A stretch of 64,000 bases of DNA from Bacillota bacterium (GTDB lineage: Bacteria > Bacillota > Sulfobacillia > Sulfobacillales > JAIMBI01), in the NCBI GenBank assembly GCA_021797815.1, contig JAJZYZ010000001.1:62001-126000 (forward strand). Direction: 5' to 3'. This document shows positions 46,759 to 55,752 of the stretch, one piece after another (the stretch's first letter is position 1; the number at the start of each line of letters is the position of its first letter). The notes beneath the pieces are model-generated. The model searched no databases, had not been told where the DNA came from, and worked only from the letters and a program-made list of their open reading frames with translations. A program made the position numbers and the translations under genes.

Positions 46759-48315
46759 TTGCCGGATCCGTCCAAACCCGCTGGCCGCTCCAGCGCACCC
46801 GCGCCGAGCTCTCCCGCGAGACGTCATGGTGCATGGCGTGCGGCCGCGGTGGCCGTGCTCGTTGCCGGGATCGCCGTCGGCGCGCCCCGGTCTCCGCCCG
46901 GCATTGGTCGCGCTCCCCGGCCGCTGCACCACGCGACTCGCAGTCTGGATCTGGCCCTCGGGGAGGGCGCCGCGCTTTCGCAGAACGCGGTGCCGGTACG
47001 TCTGCCGGTAACGTTGGAGCCGCTGTTCAATCCGACGCGGTACCCTGTTCCGGCGACCCAGACATATTTCCAAACCATGGTGGTGGGACAGGCGTACGCT
47101 CCTCCCCTCACTCCAGCACTGTTCAACTTTCCTCCGGCGGTGCAGCCGGGATCCATCCCGTCAGTGGCGCGCGGAGAGGCGTTCCCGGTGAAACTCAGGG
47201 TTCCCGGCTATGCCGTCATTCTGGGGACCGGCTCGCAGATGGCGGGCCCCGTGTCCCTCACCGCGACCACAGCCCATCTCCTCGGAATCGTTCTGGCCTT
47301 CATTGGCGAGCCGGCCGGGTGGGCTCAGTTGCCTCCCGCGGCCAAACACGTCCCACTGGGCCAGGGCCTTGCCGCCAGCATATATTCGACGCGGCCGGCG
47401 CATGTGCTGGGCGGGACAGCCATTGCGGCCACGATGATCGTCTGGCAGGAAGGGCCGGACATGTATGCTATTTACTCGGTGGGATATAGCACCTCAGCAA
47501 GCGTACTCACGCGACTGGCGCGCAGCATGGCTCGGACTCTCATCATTCGTGTGACGCCGGCCACCTTCCATCTGCGGGAGTTTCTGGACACGAACGTCAG
47601 TTGGTGGAACACGTCCTTTCAGGGACGGTTGAAAACCGAGACGGTTCAGATCCAAAGGGCCGGCACGCCCGGGTATATCCGGCGAGATGATCTGGGAGTC
47701 CGGGTGGAATCGTCTGTGCGGCGGGTGACCGCGCACGTGGCGCCACCGTGGCCGTCACCGTCGCGGGCCGATCCGACTCCGGTGCTGGCACGGGCGCTCC
47801 CGTACCTGAAGTCGATGGGCATCCCCATCCGGCTTCCGGCCTTCGTGCCGCTGCGGTCCGGCCTCTGGCCGCGACTCGACATGAACACGGGCCCGAACAG
47901 CTATGCCGTATTTATTCGGGAGTCGGCCGTCAACCTGCCGCCCAACACGCTGTACGCCATAGGCGTGGGCCTCGGCGCGTGGGTCGGAGAGGTGGAAGGG
48001 TCGCGCCGGCCCATCTCGCCTGCGAACGTGCCGCCCGCTGACGCCGCTCCGCCGGTCCACCAGGATCGGGTCACCGGCAGCTGGCTCCGACGCTATTCAA
48101 AACGGGACTATTACTGGGGTACCGTGATCCTCTCCAACGGGGTGAAGGCCCTGCTGATCGTTGACCTGGCGGGGGACGGCGACCACACCCAGGTGCTGTT
48201 CCGTGAACGTGGCATCTACTACGAGGTAGGAAATTACCATTCGGCCCGCCTGGCTTTGAAAATGGCCGCATCCATGGTGCTGGTGCGAAGTCCGGGCGCA
48301 TCGGCCCGGTCATAG
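46759..48315 (+). CDS. Membrane-anchored protein with duplicated domain (DUF4367-like?)
   Basis: 518 aa from TTG 46759 (GGGAGG eight nt upstream). A basic N-terminus is followed by one hydrophobic segment (AAAVAVLVAGIAVGA), so it is secreted or anchored. The exported part looks duplicated. Each half opens with a P-x-R-LP segment (VPVRLPVTLEPL; IPIRLPAFVPLR), contains a Y-A-V strand (GYAVILGTGS; SYAVFIRES) and a W-x-Q/G strand, and ends with a Y-x-VG motif plus a helix rich in Ala-Leu (LTRLARSMARTL; ARLALKMAASMVL). That order recalls DUF4367/sigma-factor-associated domains. Function unknown. Confidence 0.6.
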   Translation: MPDPSKPAGRSSAPAPSSPARRHGAWRAAAVAVLVAGIAVGAPRSPPGIGRAPRPLHHATRSLDLALGEGAALSQNAVPVRLPVTLEPLFNPTRYPVPATQTYFQTMVVGQAYAPPLTPALFNFPPAVQPGSIPSVARGEAFPVKLRVPGYAVILGTGSQMAGPVSLTATTAHLLGIVLAFIGEPAGWAQLPPAAKHVPLGQGLAASIYSTRPAHVLGGTAIAATMIVWQEGPDMYAIYSVGYSTSASVLTRLARSMARTLIIRVTPATFHLREFLDTNVSWWNTSFQGRLKTETVQIQRAGTPGYIRRDDLGVRVESSVRRVTAHVAPPWPSPSRADPTPVLARALPYLKSMGIPIRLPAFVPLRSGLWPRLDMNTGPNSYAVFIRESAVNLPPNTLYAIGVGLGAWVGEVEGSRRPISPANVPPADAAPPVHQDRVTGSWLRRYSKRDYYWGTVILSNGVKALLIVDLAGDGDHTQVLFRERGIYYEVGNYHSARLALKMAASMVLVRSPGASARS

Positions 48316-49592
48316 TCGGGCGGCATGAACCGGCCCCGTATTCGATGGCAGATTGTGGTCGTTTCTAGGTGCACCACGCAACGGGATCGTGAATTTCCCG
48401 CCATTTGGCCCGTGGATTCTACGCGCGGCGCCTTGTAGTCGGGTGTGATAGAAAACGGTTCACCAATGCGCTTGGGTACAGCACCGGTCGGTGCGTAATT
48501 TTTAGAGCCGCGTCCAGAACACCCGTGCTTCCGCAGAGCGGGAGTGCTGTTGATTCCCTGCGCGGACGGGATCCCTTGCGCTCATGCCATGCGACTCATC
48601 ACTTGGACTGCCGGCCGGCCAAGGCTCTCATGCCCGCATGCCCCATGACGAGCGCGTCGGCGAGGCACGTTCGCATGCCGGTCCTAAACGCCTTCTGGAG
48701 CCGGGAGGAGAGTTTGGTCATGTGGTTGGACGGGCGCCGATCGCTTTCTCCGCTCGGTTGTCGTGGCCGGCTCCACAGTCTTCTCGGTGAGGGTTGGCTT
48801 CACCGGACTTTCGGACCACAGCTGCCACGTCACCGTAGGTGACGTGAAGGTCGTTCTGTGAGGTGGTTCTTCACTCCCGGCACCCGGTCCCCATCCTTTC
48901 TGACGGGGTTGTGGCCCCCGGATAGTGCACTTCCGGCCGTGTTTTTCGAGCCCTGGAGGCGCTTGCTCTTCAATGCGCCGAGCGGCGCCGTTCGAGTGGT
49001 CGATAGGGCCTGCCGCTGGGCAGGCGGTGCTGACGGCGATCAGTGGGAAGCAGGCTGGCGGCACTAACGTGCACCTAGAGTTAGAAAGACTCCTCGCTTC
49101 CTCGAACCCGGCCGACCGTCTTTTTAAAAGTTCACTGCCCGCTGAGCGGGTGCAGCTACACGCTGAAGTTGGCGTCAAATCGTGAACAGCCCGAGTGGGA
49201 GACTCCCATCACGCAAAACCGTTGTGCGTCGGTCGCCCCGGTGCATTGGCCTCCACGCCCTTGTTCCGTTTTAGACGTCGGTCGTGAGGCTCGACGACCG
49301 GCGCGTCGGCGCGTCCTCGTTCGCCTGCCGCAGGACGGCGGCAGTTCGGAAGTCCACGCCAATCGCCGAGAGCGTGCATTCGGCAGGCAGCCGGCGCCCG
49401 GATCCTCGCGACCTGACCGGGTTCGACCGGGCAAGCAGGGCTCGGACGCGAGTGTGCCGTATTCCTCCGCCGTGCTGGTGAGGCCAGCGAGGCAGTCCGC
49501 GGGCCGTCGGGGGACTTGGATCTGGCGTCCCCTTGACCGGTTGCAGTCCCTGTAGCGCAGGAGATGCGTGATGACGAAAGGAGTCGCCGAAC
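48316..49592. other. Gene-free stretch upstream of the collagen-like lipoprotein
   Basis: 1.28 kb, the longest gap in the window. All open frames are Arg/Ser/Pro-rich shadows without ribosome sites. It holds one strong 9-bp palindrome (48826-48846). It may be decayed coding DNA, or a long leader for the collagen-like gene. Confidence 0.45.
48826..48846. promoter_or_regulatory. 9-bp inverted repeat, hairpin or operator
   Basis: CACGTCACC-GTA-GGTGACGTG, perfect arms with a 3-nt loop, in the middle of the gene-free stretch. It is not followed by a T-run. Confidence 0.3.
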
Positions 49593-50387
49593 GTGAACGT
49601 GCAAGGGATGGGACGGCGCCGCCTGCTTCCAGTGATGGCCGTGGCGCTGTTGGCGACGGGGTTGAGTGGGTGTGCATTTGGGGGCGCGCCGGGCGCCGCC
49701 GGACATCCCGGCGCGCGGGGAACCCAGGGTCCCCGGGGTCCCCAGGGACCGATCGGCCTCACCGGTGCGCGGGGGGCGGCCGGCTCGCAAGGGCCGCGTG
49801 GGCTCATGGGGTTTACTGGGCCCGCCGGCCCGACGGGCTTGATAGGACCGACGGGACCCATCGGACCGCGGGGGCTCATGGGGTCCACCGGGGCAACCGG
49901 ACCCACGGGTGCGACGGGGGCAACCGGCCCAACCGGACCCACGGGCGCGACGGGGGCAACCGGGCCAACCGGAGCGACCGGAGCGACGGGGCTCACAGGA
50001 ACATCAGGGGCAACCGGCCCGACCGGTCCGGGCTATACATTCGTGACCGCCACTGGCCTCGCAGGGCCCACCCCGGTTGCGGGGACGACCTACTGGGTGG
50101 ACGTTGAGGTGGCGGTGTCGAGCGGAGCGTCGTCGCTGACCGGGTTTTGCCAGGTCACAGAAATGAGCCTAGTTCAACACTTGCCTGTGGCTTTCTATGG
50201 GAGCATTAATCTGACGGCCTTCACCGGCACCGTCTACCCGGGGTTCTCCGTCGCAGGGGTCCTCAGCGTGCCCAATCTCTTCGGTATTACAACGCCGTTA
50301 CAAATCGGGTGCAGCACGACGTCGGGCAGCCCCATTACGTTAGGGAACGTCACATGGTACATGAGTCCGGTCCAGGTCACCCCGTAA
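49593..50387 (+). CDS. Collagen-like Gly-X-Y repeat lipoprotein
   Basis: 264 aa from GTG 49593 (AAGGAG nine nt upstream). Signal peptide ending in a classical lipobox LSGC (Cys27), so membrane-tethered on the outside. Residues about 31-147 are nearly uninterrupted Gly-X-Y triplets, first with charged and Pro-rich units ([16 protein letters not shown]) and then [13 protein letters not shown]-type Thr-rich units. The last 115 residues form a beta-rich globular head ([11 protein letters not shown] ... [10 protein letters not shown]) with two Cys. The arrangement of anchor, triple helix and C-terminal trimerising head resembles Bcl/exosporium and phage-fibre collagens. Thr in Y is typical of bacterial triple helices lacking hydroxyproline. 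Confidence 0.85.
   Translation: MNVQGMGRRRLLPVMAVALLATGLSGCAFGGAPGAAGHPGARGTQGPRGPQGPIGLTGARGAAGSQGPRGLMGFTGPAGPTGLIGPTGPIGPRGLMGSTGATGPTGATGATGPTGPTGATGATGPTGATGATGLTGTSGATGPTGPGYTFVTATGLAGPTPVAGTTYWVDVEVAVSSGASSLTGFCQVTEMSLVQHLPVAFYGSINLTAFTGTVYPGFSVAGVLSVPNLFGITTPLQIGCSTTSGSPITLGNVTWYMSPVQVTP
49680..50031 (+). repeat. Gly-X-Y coding triplet repeat (9-bp periodicity)
   Basis: GGN every nine bases, with nested repeats of GGGGCAACCGG and GGACCCACGGG-type units between 49880 and 50000. Such DNA is prone to slippage, so the number of triplets is likely to vary between strains. Confidence 0.8.
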
Positions 50388-50773
50388 AAGGGTCAGCGGC
50401 CGCGATCACGCACGACCGGAGGGCAGCTGCCGGACGGGATGGGGGTGGGCACCGTCACTCAGGCGGCGGTCTTCCCTCGCCGCGGCGAGGAGCGGATGCG
50501 CCGACGGCCATCCGGGTAGCAGTTCCAGGAGCTCATGTGCGGGCCGTCTAGGTCAGCGCATTGAAGAATGGCCAGTAAAGAGAACGGATAAGAGTCCGGG
50601 ACACCCCGCAGCGCCACCGAAGCTTACGGTGTCGCTCCGTTCTCACGCCCTCGACGGCCTGGCATTTCCCTGGTGACTCGTATTCCAATACCCGGCGTGG
50701 GTCTCGTTGGCGTCGTTTGGTATCCCAGGGGCCGTGTGGGGCAGGCTTCCGTTCGCAATCGCCCGTGGTCGGC
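50388..50773. other. Intergenic region, no gene seen
   Basis: 386 bp between the converging collagen-like and isochorismatase-type genes. No clear terminator stem. Confidence 0.4.
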
Positions 50774-51337
50774 TCACACGCCGTGGATAAGCGTGTCGGC
50801 ATCCACCACCTGCGCGTAGGTGCCTGAAAGAGCTGCGAGGAAGGCCGCGTGCACCGACGGCGCGGGCACGATCTCCCCCTCATGCCGCAGTTCACGGGTG
50901 GCGCAGGCATCGGCCGCCACCCATACCCGATAGCCGAAATCGGCCGCCTGGCGCACGGTGGCGTCGATGCACATGTGGGTCATCATCCCAACGACGGCTG
51001 CGCTTCCCGCACCCACCCGGTCGAGCACTTCGCGCAGGGACGTGTCGCGGAACGCATTTGGGAAGTGCTTGATGACGACAGGTTCGCCCGGTGCCGGCTG
51101 GACGGCGGGCCACGGCTCTACGCCGCGCGTGCCAGGCAAGAGAAATGCGGAGCCGGGGCGGATGGCCTCATGGTGCACGTGGATGACAGGCCGGTCCGCC
51201 CGGCGGAAGCTTGCCAGGATCTCGCCGGCCCGGTCCGCGGCCCGTTCGGGATCGACGAGTGCCATGTTCCCGCCCGGGAAGTAGTCGCGCTGGATGTCGA
51301 CCACGATGAGGGCATCTGGGAAGTCGGTCACGGTCAT
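50774..51337 (-). CDS. Isochorismatase-family cysteine hydrolase
   Basis: 187 aa. The catalytic triad of the family is visible: Asp14 (VVDIQRDYF), Lys90 (VIKHFPNAF) and Cys123 (MMTHMCID), the last preceded by the cis-peptide region. With the Cys intact it is more likely an amidase (nicotinamidase, N-carbamoyl or biuret type) than true isochorismatase, which lacks that Cys. Divergent from pfkA with about 110 bp between starts. Confidence 0.85.
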   Translation of the reverse strand: MTVTDFPDALIVVDIQRDYFPGGNMALVDPERAADRAGEILASFRRADRPVIHVHHEAIRPGSAFLLPGTRGVEPWPAVQPAPGEPVVIKHFPNAFRDTSLREVLDRVGAGSAAVVGMMTHMCIDATVRQAADFGYRVWVAADACATRELRHEGEIVPAPSVHAAFLAALSGTYAQVVDADTLIHGV

Positions 51338-51445
51338 GGTTCACATCCCCTTCCGGTGATAGGATCCAGTCTACCGTCTTGAGCAGAGCCCGGGACCGGC
51401 CTGGCCGCGTGCTATAGTCGAGGAGCCAGGAAGGCAGGCGATTCG

Positions 51446-52405
51446 ATGAAACGAATCGGTGTCTTGACCTCCGGGGGCGACGCGCCCGGGATGAACGCCG
51501 CTATCCGGGCCGTGGTGCGCCAGTCGATCTTCCTGGGCTTTCAGGTTGTGGGCATCCGCCGGGGTTTCCAAGGTATCTTTGACGGCCAGATCGAGAGTCT
51601 CGACATCTCATCGGTGGCCGATATCATCAAGCTGGGCGGCACCATTCTCAATACCGGCCGTTCCCGTGCCATGATGGATCCCGCAGGGCCCGAGCTCGGA
51701 GCCCGTCTGCTCGCGGAGGCCGGCATCGATGGTCTCGTGGTCGCAGGAGGCGACGGGAGTCTCCGGGGAGCCGAAAAGCTGTCCACGGCCGGCATACCCA
51801 CGGTCGCCATTCCCGCCACGATTGATAACGACGTGTACGGGGTAGACGCAAGCATCGGCTTCGACACGGCCGTCAACATCGTGGTGGAGGCCATGGATCG
51901 GTTGCGGGACACGGCCAGCGCCCATGAACGCATCTTCGTCATCGAAGTGATGGGACGCGCGTCGGGAGCTATTGCGGTGGCGGCGGGACTCGCGGGCGGC
52001 GCGGAGGCGATTTTGATTCCCGAGGTGCCGGTCGATTACGATTTGATTGCCGATCGGCTCATCAAGAGCCGGGCGCGGGGCAAGCGTCACAGCCTGGTGG
52101 TGGCAGCCGAGGGAGCCGGTGGTGCGCGCCCGGCCGTCGCCGCCATCGCCAGCCGGACCGGATTCGAGGTGCGGATGACCATCTTGGGACATCTGCAGCG
52201 GGGCGGTCCACCCACGGCCGCCGACCGTATACTGGGCGGTCAGCTTGGCTGCCAGGCCGTACAGGGGCTGGCAGGGGGCGCCACCGGCATCCTGGTGGGG
52301 ATTTACCACGGAACCCCGAGAGAGATTCCGCTGGGCGAAGCGGCGAACCGTAAGCAGAACCCTGATCTGGCCCTCGCAGACCTGGCGGAGGTTCTCGCCA
52401 TATGA
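51446..52405 (+). CDS. pfkA: ATP-dependent 6-phosphofructokinase
   Basis: 319 aa, the canonical length of bacterial PfkA. Phosphorylates fructose 6-phosphate in glycolysis. ATP site TSGGDAPGMN (9-18), GGDGS (about 102-106), catalytic PATIDND motif with the general-base Asp (about 125-131), and VMGRASG and LGHLQRGG for fructose-phosphate binding are all intact. RBS AGGAAGG upstream. First gene of a run of plus-strand genes that includes a GH4 hydrolase and a sugar kinase. Confidence 0.95.
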   Translation: MKRIGVLTSGGDAPGMNAAIRAVVRQSIFLGFQVVGIRRGFQGIFDGQIESLDISSVADIIKLGGTILNTGRSRAMMDPAGPELGARLLAEAGIDGLVVAGGDGSLRGAEKLSTAGIPTVAIPATIDNDVYGVDASIGFDTAVNIVVEAMDRLRDTASAHERIFVIEVMGRASGAIAVAAGLAGGAEAILIPEVPVDYDLIADRLIKSRARGKRHSLVVAAEGAGGARPAVAAIASRTGFEVRMTILGHLQRGGPPTAADRILGGQLGCQAVQGLAGGATGILVGIYHGTPREIPLGEAANRKQNPDLALADLAEVLAI

Positions 52406-52429
52406 TGCGGGTCGGCAAGTGAGGCAGCA

Positions 52430-52621
52430 ATGACCATATTCGGCTGGGTGTTCGGACTGGGCACGATGGCCATCGGAGTTTGGTTATACCGATACCCGAG
52501 CCGCTACGGGCGTGGGTTTGTCCAGGCGCTCTCCCTCGTCATCATGCTCGGGGGCGTTTACATCATCTGGGTAACTCATATGCTGGCCGGCCACTCCGCC
52601 CTGCATCACGCAATCTTTTGA
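52430..52621 (+). CDS. Small two-helix membrane protein
   Basis: 63 aa from ATG 52430 (GAGGCAG upstream), 24 bp after pfkA. Two hydrophobic helices (WVFGLGTMAIGVWLY; ALSLVIMLGGVYIIWV) linked by a basic YPSRYGRG loop, with a His-rich end. No family recognised. Position suggests co-transcription with pfkA and the GH4 gene. Confidence 0.65.
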   Translation: MTIFGWVFGLGTMAIGVWLYRYPSRYGRGFVQALSLVIMLGGVYIIWVTHMLAGHSALHHAIF

Positions 52622-52634
52622 GCCGGAGGGCGCG

Positions 52635-53915
52635 GTGAGCGACACCGGGATTCGCGTTGCGGTCGTGGGCGGGGGAAGCTCGTATACGCCCGAGCTGGTG
52701 GATGGGCTTCTAAGTCATGTCGACATTCCCCTGGAACGTATTACGCTCCTTGACATCCCCGAGGGACGCGACAAACAGGATACCGTCGTCCAACTGGCGC
52801 GGCGGATGGCGCGGCGCGCCGGACGGGCCGTCGCGATCGAGGCGACCCTGGACCGGGAGCAGGCACTTTCAGGCGCCGACTTCGTCTGCGCGCAGTATCG
52901 GGTGGGGGGTCTTGCCGCGCGCGTGCGTGACGAGGCCATTCCCCTGGCCCACGGCCGGATCGGTCAGGAGACGGTAGGAGCCGGCGGGTTCTTAAACGCG
53001 CTTCGCACGGTGCCGGTGGCCATTGGCCTCGGCCGGGACGTGGAGCGTCTGTGTCCGGACGCCTGGATCTTGAACTTTACCAACCCGTCGGGTCTCGTCA
53101 CCGAGGCGGTCCTGCGGCACGCATGGCCCCGAACAATCGGACTGTGCAACGTGCCGATGGTGATGGAGCGCACCATCGCTGAGCGCCTCTCCGCGCCGCC
53201 CGGGTCGCTCCGGCTTTCCATGGTCGGCCTTAATCACCTCTCCATCGTGAGGGCTATAGAATTCCAGGGACAGGATATTCTGGCACCCGTCGTGGAAGCT
53301 TTTGCAGCCGGAGGACGCTGGCCAGACGGCCCCGCCATGTCGAGAGCCGACCAGGAGTTCCTGCAGGCGCTCGGCGCGCTGCCCAACAGCTATCTGCGCT
53401 ACTACTGGCTTCCGGATCGGATGCTGGCTGAAGAGCAACGGCGGATGGAGCAGGGCCGCGGCACCCGTGCGGAGGAGGTCTTGCGCATCGAAGCTGAACT
53501 GTTTGCCCGCTATCGCGACCCCGACCTCAGCGAAAAGCCGCCTGAGCTTTCCCTGCGAGGCGGGGCTCTCTACTCCGAGGTGGCGGTGGACGTGCTGGAG
53601 GCGGTCGCACTCGATCGACCACGCGAGATGGTGGTGAATGTGCAAAACCAGAACGCGGTGGCGGAGCTGCCGGCCAACGCCAGCATCGAGGTGTCGTCGA
53701 TCGTAGACGGGCGTGGAGCGCGGGCGCTGGCCCAGGATCCCCTGCCACTGGGGTTTTCTGGCCTGGTCCGGCAGATAAAGGCCTACGAGCAACTGGCCAT
53801 CGAGGCTGCCGTAACGCGAGACCGCGGACGCGCCCTGGAGGCCCTGACGCTGAACCCCCTCGTTGGCGACATCGAGGCGGCGGCCGCGATTTTGAGCGAC
53901 GCGTGGCCGGCATGA
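52635..53915 (+). CDS. GH4-family 6-phospho-beta-glucosidase-like hydrolase
   Basis: 426 aa from GTG 52635 (GGAGGGCG upstream). GH4 enzymes use NAD+ and Mn2+ in a redox-elimination mechanism. The Rossmann NAD site is VVGGGSSYTPELVDGL, followed by the family signature NFTNPSGLVTEA, the metal-ligand Cys in IGLCNVP and His in VGLNHLS. The LDIPEGRDKQD stretch fits the 6-phospho-glucoside branch. No PTS gene is nearby, so phosphorylated substrate must come from elsewhere, or from the kinase next door. ATGA overlap with that kinase. Confidence 0.88.
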   Translation: MSDTGIRVAVVGGGSSYTPELVDGLLSHVDIPLERITLLDIPEGRDKQDTVVQLARRMARRAGRAVAIEATLDREQALSGADFVCAQYRVGGLAARVRDEAIPLAHGRIGQETVGAGGFLNALRTVPVAIGLGRDVERLCPDAWILNFTNPSGLVTEAVLRHAWPRTIGLCNVPMVMERTIAERLSAPPGSLRLSMVGLNHLSIVRAIEFQGQDILAPVVEAFAAGGRWPDGPAMSRADQEFLQALGALPNSYLRYYWLPDRMLAEEQRRMEQGRGTRAEEVLRIEAELFARYRDPDLSEKPPELSLRGGALYSEVAVDVLEAVALDRPREMVVNVQNQNAVAELPANASIEVSSIVDGRGARALAQDPLPLGFSGLVRQIKAYEQLAIEAAVTRDRGRALEALTLNPLVGDIEAAAAILSDAWPA

Positions 53916-54916
53916 TGCCTTCGGCGGAGCCACTTTATCTCGGCGTCGACGGCGGAGGCACCAAGACCGAGGCCTGGATTATCGACGCGTCCGGACGTCT
54001 TCGCGGGCAGGGGGCGGGAGGTCCTTCGAACCACCAGGAGTCCGGGCTCGATGCGGCCGTGCGCAGCATCGCTGACGCTCTCAACGGGGCCGCGCGCGCC
54101 GCCGGGTGCCCGCTTGCCAGTGTACGGGGGGCGGCCCTCGGCCTTGCGGGTGCGGACTTCGCCGAAGACGTGGAAAAGCTCCGCCTGGCTCTGAATCCAC
54201 ATCTGGACCCGGTTCCCTATCTGGTCGTGAACGACGGCGACATAGCGCTTCGGGGCGGCTGCCGCTCCGGCGCGGGCGTGGCCGTGGTGGCGGGCACGGG
54301 GACGAACGTGGTGGGCCGTTTCCGCGATGGGGAGACGTTTCAGATCGGGGGCCTTGGCTACGAACTTGGAGACGAGGGGGGCGGCAGTGACCTTGTGCGG
54401 CGCGCCCTCCATCTGGCGTTCCGGGGGGCGGAGGGCCGCGGCGCTCCGACTCTCCTTAGTGAGCTCGCCCTGTCGGCCTTAGGAGTGGAGGACTTCCCGC
54501 AGCTGTCGCGGGCCCTTTATTTTGGCCGCATCACCCGAGAAGACGTGCATGTGCTGGCCCCCCTCGTCTTCATCGCCGCGCGCGAGGGCGACGCGGTGGC
54601 GCAGGATCTCCTGTGCACCAGCGGAATCAGCCTGGGTGAAACAGCCGGGGCAGCCGTCCGGCGGATCGAGGAGCGGGACGGCGCGGGAGTAGAAGTGGTG
54701 CGGGTAGGCTCACTGTGGCTTGGAAACCATCCGTTGTTTGGCGACGGGTTTATGGTGGGGCTGCACCGGCGGGCGCCGGAGGCCGACGTGCACGACCCCG
54801 TCCTGCCGCCGACGGCCGGCGCGGTCTTGATGGCCGCCGCGGCCGACGGTGGGGAAGGGCTGGCCGCGACCATTCGCGAAAGTCTCATACATGACGGGAA
54901 CACGGACGGGAGGTGA
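53912..54916 (+). CDS. BadF/BcrA-type ATPase, N-acetylglucosamine kinase-like
   Basis: 334 aa from ATG 53912, overlapping the GH4 stop (ATGA); GTG 53903 is a possible earlier start. ASKHA fold: phosphate-1 loop YLGVDGGGTKTEAWI, catalytic Asp region VVNDGDIALRGG, and GVAVVAGTGTNVVGR plus GYELGDEGGGSDL as in GlcNAc kinases. With the GH4 enzyme it suggests uptake and use of amino- or beta-linked disaccharides. Confidence 0.85.
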   Translation: MMPSAEPLYLGVDGGGTKTEAWIIDASGRLRGQGAGGPSNHQESGLDAAVRSIADALNGAARAAGCPLASVRGAALGLAGADFAEDVEKLRLALNPHLDPVPYLVVNDGDIALRGGCRSGAGVAVVAGTGTNVVGRFRDGETFQIGGLGYELGDEGGGSDLVRRALHLAFRGAEGRGAPTLLSELALSALGVEDFPQLSRALYFGRITREDVHVLAPLVFIAAREGDAVAQDLLCTSGISLGETAGAAVRRIEERDGAGVEVVRVGSLWLGNHPLFGDGFMVGLHRRAPEADVHDPVLPPTAGAVLMAAAADGGEGLAATIRESLIHDGNTDGR

Positions 54917-54923
54917 ATGCCGC

Positions 54924-55691
54924 GTGAGTTACAAGACGGTGCCGGGCCGGCCGCCCGCAGATCCTTGGGCCGAGGGCCTCTATGTTCGTGATTGGGAAGC
55001 CTGGCTCGATGACGACGGGCTTCGCTTTGCCTGGATACTGGATGAGGATGAGCGACGGGTGGGCGCGATCCGATGGGTGCAGGACGAGGTCACGCAGGTG
55101 ATTGGCGTCAACGGAGATGAGCCGCCGGTAGAGGCCAGTGAGTATGCGCTGATGTGGGTCAAACCTCGCATCACGCATGTCTACAGCTTTCAGCCAGAGC
55201 TTCTGAGTTTGCTCGGCCGTCAGGGCCTCGAGCTTGAGGCGCAGATCTACCAGTTGAGAGCGCCCCTGGCAGGCCTCGGACAGGGCGAGAGCGATGTCGT
55301 GCCCTTCTCGTCCCAGCATGCCGAGACGGCAGGTCCACTCTACGACAAGATCTTCCGGACCAAGGGCGGACGGCGCACGGTGTTCCAGTACTTTCAGCAG
55401 TTTGACAATGCGAACGGGCTTCTCTTGCGGAACCAGGGACGGCCCGTGGGTCTGTTCGCCGACCGCCTGAACCCGAGCGGAGAGATGGCGGTGGTGTGGC
55501 TCGGGGTCCTGCCCGACCTCCGGCATCAGGGATTCGGCCGGCGGCTCCTGTCGGCGGGCCTGCACGCCCGCCAGGGAGCGGCGTCGGAGGTGGTAGTCCA
55601 GGTGGAGGCCTCCAATGAGGCGGCGCTCAACCTATACGGGCAGTTTCGATTCGAGCGCGAGTGGACGCTCAACCGGGCGCAGCTGGGCTGA
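54924..55691 (+). CDS. GNAT acetyltransferase-domain protein
   Basis: 255 aa from GTG 54924 with GGGAGGTG nine nt upstream. The C-terminal half is a GNAT domain: VVWLGVLPDLRHQGFGRRLLSAGL (acetyl-CoA pyrophosphate loop RHQGFG; quoted in part), then VVVQVEASNEAALNLYGQF. The N-terminal 130 residues are not obviously GNAT, though EYALMWVKPRITHVY could be a degenerate second domain. Acceptor unknown. It follows the sugar kinase at 7 bp. Confidence 0.8.
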   Translation: MSYKTVPGRPPADPWAEGLYVRDWEAWLDDDGLRFAWILDEDERRVGAIRWVQDEVTQVIGVNGDEPPVEASEYALMWVKPRITHVYSFQPELLSLLGRQGLELEAQIYQLRAPLAGLGQGESDVVPFSSQHAETAGPLYDKIFRTKGGRRTVFQYFQQFDNANGLLLRNQGRPVGLFADRLNPSGEMAVVWLGVLPDLRHQGFGRRLLSAGLHARQGAASEVVVQVEASNEAALNLYGQFRFEREWTLNRAQLG

Positions 55692-55752
55692 GGCGGGACG
55701 ATGATCGGCAGGGCGCGCCCAGAAGAGCGGAAGATGGGAGTTTCAGCGGAGG

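Noticed and set aside
48405-48842. 145-codon plus-strand frame in the 1.28 kb gap
   Set aside because: Composition matches shadow frames (Arg, Ser, Cys, His rich), with no ribosome site and no hydrophobic core pattern.
51413-51418. TATAGT as a -10 box for pfkA
   Set aside because: The only -35-like hexamer (TTGAGC at 51379) is 28 bp away, too far for a standard promoter.
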